Shown piece by piece: positions 62,659-64,000 of a stretch of DNA of 64,000 nt. The notes beneath the pieces are model-generated. The model saw nothing but the letters and a program-made list of their open reading frames with translations, had not been told where the DNA came from and ran no database searches. Numbering within the stretch: the stretch's first letter is position 1; every line of letters starts with the position of its first letter. A program made the translations under genes and the position numbers. The stretch is from Paraburkholderia edwinii. GTDB lineage: Bacteria > Pseudomonadota > Gammaproteobacteria > Burkholderiales > Burkholderiaceae. The stretch is from contig NZ_CP080095.1 in assembly GCF_019428685.1 (NCBI RefSeq), positions 682,001 through 746,000 of the forward strand. The letters run 5' to 3'.

Positions 62659-63770
62659 CCGATACGCTGAAGCTGACCGGCCGCGACCTCTTCTGGCCGC
62701 CCGCCGATGAATTGACGGAAGCCGCTGAACGGATTCGCGCGCGTCTCGGCGACTGGCCGCCGACGCACGCGCCGTGGCGCATCTGCCTGACCGCGCCCGA
62801 TGCGCCGAACGGCGGCGATCTGATCGTGGTCGCCGACGAGCAGCACCAGCATGAGCAACATGGCGAGCAGATCGCGCGCTGGCTCGTGCAAGGCGCGGGC
62901 GTGATCGAAGCGGGCAAAAACGGCGCGACGCTGCAACTCGGCGGCGAACGCTACCGGCTCGAAGGACAACTGGCCGAAGACTGGATCGCCGCACTCGCCG
63001 CGTTTCTCGACTGCGGCTTCGATCCGCACGACGCGCTCGTGCTCGCGCTCGCGTGGCGCGATGGCGATGAAAAGCGCGCCGACGACGCGTGGCCGTCCGA
63101 TATCGCGCATTTCCCGCGCGTCGTGGGCTTGCCCGCCGCGCCGTCGCAGCCGTTCGCACCGTGTCCGCACGAGCTTGGCCTGTACCCGGTGTTGCCGACC
63201 GCGGAGTGGGTCGAGCGCGTCGCTGGCTTCGGCGTGAAGACAATCCAGCTGCGCCGCAAATCGGCCGAGCCCGCCGCCGAACTCAAGAGCGAGATCGCGC
63301 GCTCGGTTGCGGCCGGGCGCAAGCACGACGCGCGCGTGTTTATCAACGACCACTGGCAGGCCGCGCTCGAAGCCGGCGCCTACGGCGTCCACCTTGGCCA
63401 GGAAGACGTGCATACCGCCGATCTGCACGCGATCGCGGCAGCCGGCCTGCGCCTCGGCCTGTCGACGCACGGCTACTACGAGATGCTGACCGCGCTGCAT
63501 TTCAGGCCGAGCTACATTGCGCTGGGTGCGGTATTTGCCACCACGACCAAGGTGATGCCGACCGCGCCGCAAGGCCTCTCCCGCCTCGCGCGCTACGTGC
63601 GTCTGCTCGACGGCGTGGTGCCGATCCTCGCGATCGGCGGCATCAGCGCCGACGTGTTGCCGGATGTGCTCTCGACGGGCGTGAAGAGCGCCGCCGTCGT
63701 GCGCGCGGTGACCGAAGCCGCCGACCCCGCAGCCGCTGTCGCATCATTGCAGCGAGATTTCGATAGGTAA
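62655..63770 (+). CDS. thiE: thiamine-phosphate synthase with an N-terminal extension
   Basis: 371 residues, against about 210 for ordinary ThiE, which joins the pyrimidine and thiazole units. The C-terminal 200 residues are a normal ThiE barrel: LGLYPVLPTAEWVERVAGFG, KTIQLRRK, ARVFINDHWQAALEAGAYG, VHLGQED and ILAIGGIS. The first 165 residues have AEDWIAALAAFLDCGFDPHD and resemble the end of a ThiD-type HMP-P kinase without its catalytic parts; this is a weak judgement. Last gene of the thi operon. Confidence 0.9.
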   Translation: MTDTLKLTGRDLFWPPADELTEAAERIRARLGDWPPTHAPWRICLTAPDAPNGGDLIVVADEQHQHEQHGEQIARWLVQGAGVIEAGKNGATLQLGGERYRLEGQLAEDWIAALAAFLDCGFDPHDALVLALAWRDGDEKRADDAWPSDIAHFPRVVGLPAAPSQPFAPCPHELGLYPVLPTAEWVERVAGFGVKTIQLRRKSAEPAAELKSEIARSVAAGRKHDARVFINDHWQAALEAGAYGVHLGQEDVHTADLHAIAAAGLRLGLSTHGYYEMLTALHFRPSYIALGAVFATTTKVMPTAPQGLSRLARYVRLLDGVVPILAIGGISADVLPDVLSTGVKSAAVVRAVTEAADPAAAVASLQRDFDR

Positions 63771-63861
63771 TCGTTAGATTAAGTAAAGGGACAGAATGCG
63801 ACAAGGCAGCGATTCCACGATGGCCCTATAATTCGGCTTCCGTGTAAAAGGACTGTCAGAG

Positions 63862-64000
63862 TTGCCTTCTTCTCCCGAGACCCTCCTCGAGCTACGCGAC
63901 GTCGATTTCGGTTACAACGACCGGCTCGTACTGTCGAACCTGAATTTGCGCTTCGGGCGCGGTCAGGTTGTGGCGGTGATGGGCGGCTCCGGGTGCGGCA
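63862..64000 (+). CDS. mlaF: phospholipid ABC transporter ATP-binding protein MlaF (partial)
   Basis: The frame from TTG 63862 runs off the right edge after 46 codons. It starts MPSSPETLLELRDVDFGYND and has RLVLSNLNLRFGRGQ and VVAVMGGSGCG, the Walker A region. These fit MlaF (Ttg2A), which powers retrograde lipid transport to keep outer-membrane asymmetry. AAAAGGA lies nine bases before the TTG, and a TATAAT at 63827-63832 may be the -10 box. The rest of the operon is not in view. Confidence 0.75.
   Translation, partial: MPSSPETLLELRDVDFGYNDRLVLSNLNLRFGRGQVVAVMGGSGCG

Overview
The window reads as chromosomal DNA of a high-GC betaproteobacterium of the Burkholderiaceae, most like Burkholderia/Paraburkholderia and relatives; the genus cannot be fixed by eye. 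The reasons are the protein sequences, the unbroken str-S10-spc-alpha ribosomal run, the order hemB / ysxC / cytochrome c4 / resB-ccsA / msrPQ / lysA / lptM / cyaY / mrcA / pil / aroKB / dgt / gltBD, and thiO-S-G-E behind a TPP riboswitch. No tRNA, rRNA, prophage, CRISPR array or intact insertion sequence was seen.

Region 1 (1-22240): a partial nucleoside 2-deoxyribosyltransferase gene diverges from recQ. Then comes a ribosomal and translation supercluster: rpsL-rpsG-fusA-tuf, rpsJ, rplC-rplD-rplW-rplB-rpsS-rplV-rpsC-rplP-rpmC-rpsQ, rplN through secY-infA-rpmJ, and rpsM-rpsK-rpsD-rpoA-rplQ. Punctuation is visible: promoters before rpsL, rplC and rplN, terminator-like hairpins after tuf, after rpoA and after rplQ, and several leader hairpins. 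Several starts are GTG or TTG (fusA, rpsN, rpsD, secY).

Region 2 (22240-35600): cutA-dsbD (periplasmic reducing power), hemB (haem), ysxC, a dihaem cytochrome c4 and resB-ccsA (System II cytochrome c maturation), msrPQ (periplasmic methionine sulfoxide repair), lysA, lptM and cyaY. The theme is redox and haem chemistry in the envelope. Between hemB and ysxC, on the strand opposite to both, lies a candidate small RNA with an anti-Shine-Dalgarno hairpin loop and a good terminator.

Region 3 (35600-48600): mrcA (PBP1A), a compact pilM-N-O(P)-Q operon whose stop and start codons overlap, aroK-aroB, a ten-copy 9-bp minisatellite, dgt, a DUF883-type membrane protein, ompW, and a RAYT-like transposase relative that has lost both catalytic motifs.

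Region 4 (48600-64000): gltB-gltD (glutamate synthase) behind a promoter with a long-armed inverted repeat, a candidate structured RNA, thpR, a DadA-family oxidoreductase, an SbmA/YddA-like ABC exporter with a 13-bp repeat array at its 3' end, the TPP riboswitch with thiO-thiS-thiG-thiE (thiazole branch and thiamine phosphate synthase), and the start of mlaF (outer-membrane lipid asymmetry). Most of the window is core genome. The unusual material is in the intergenic regions and in a few altered proteins.
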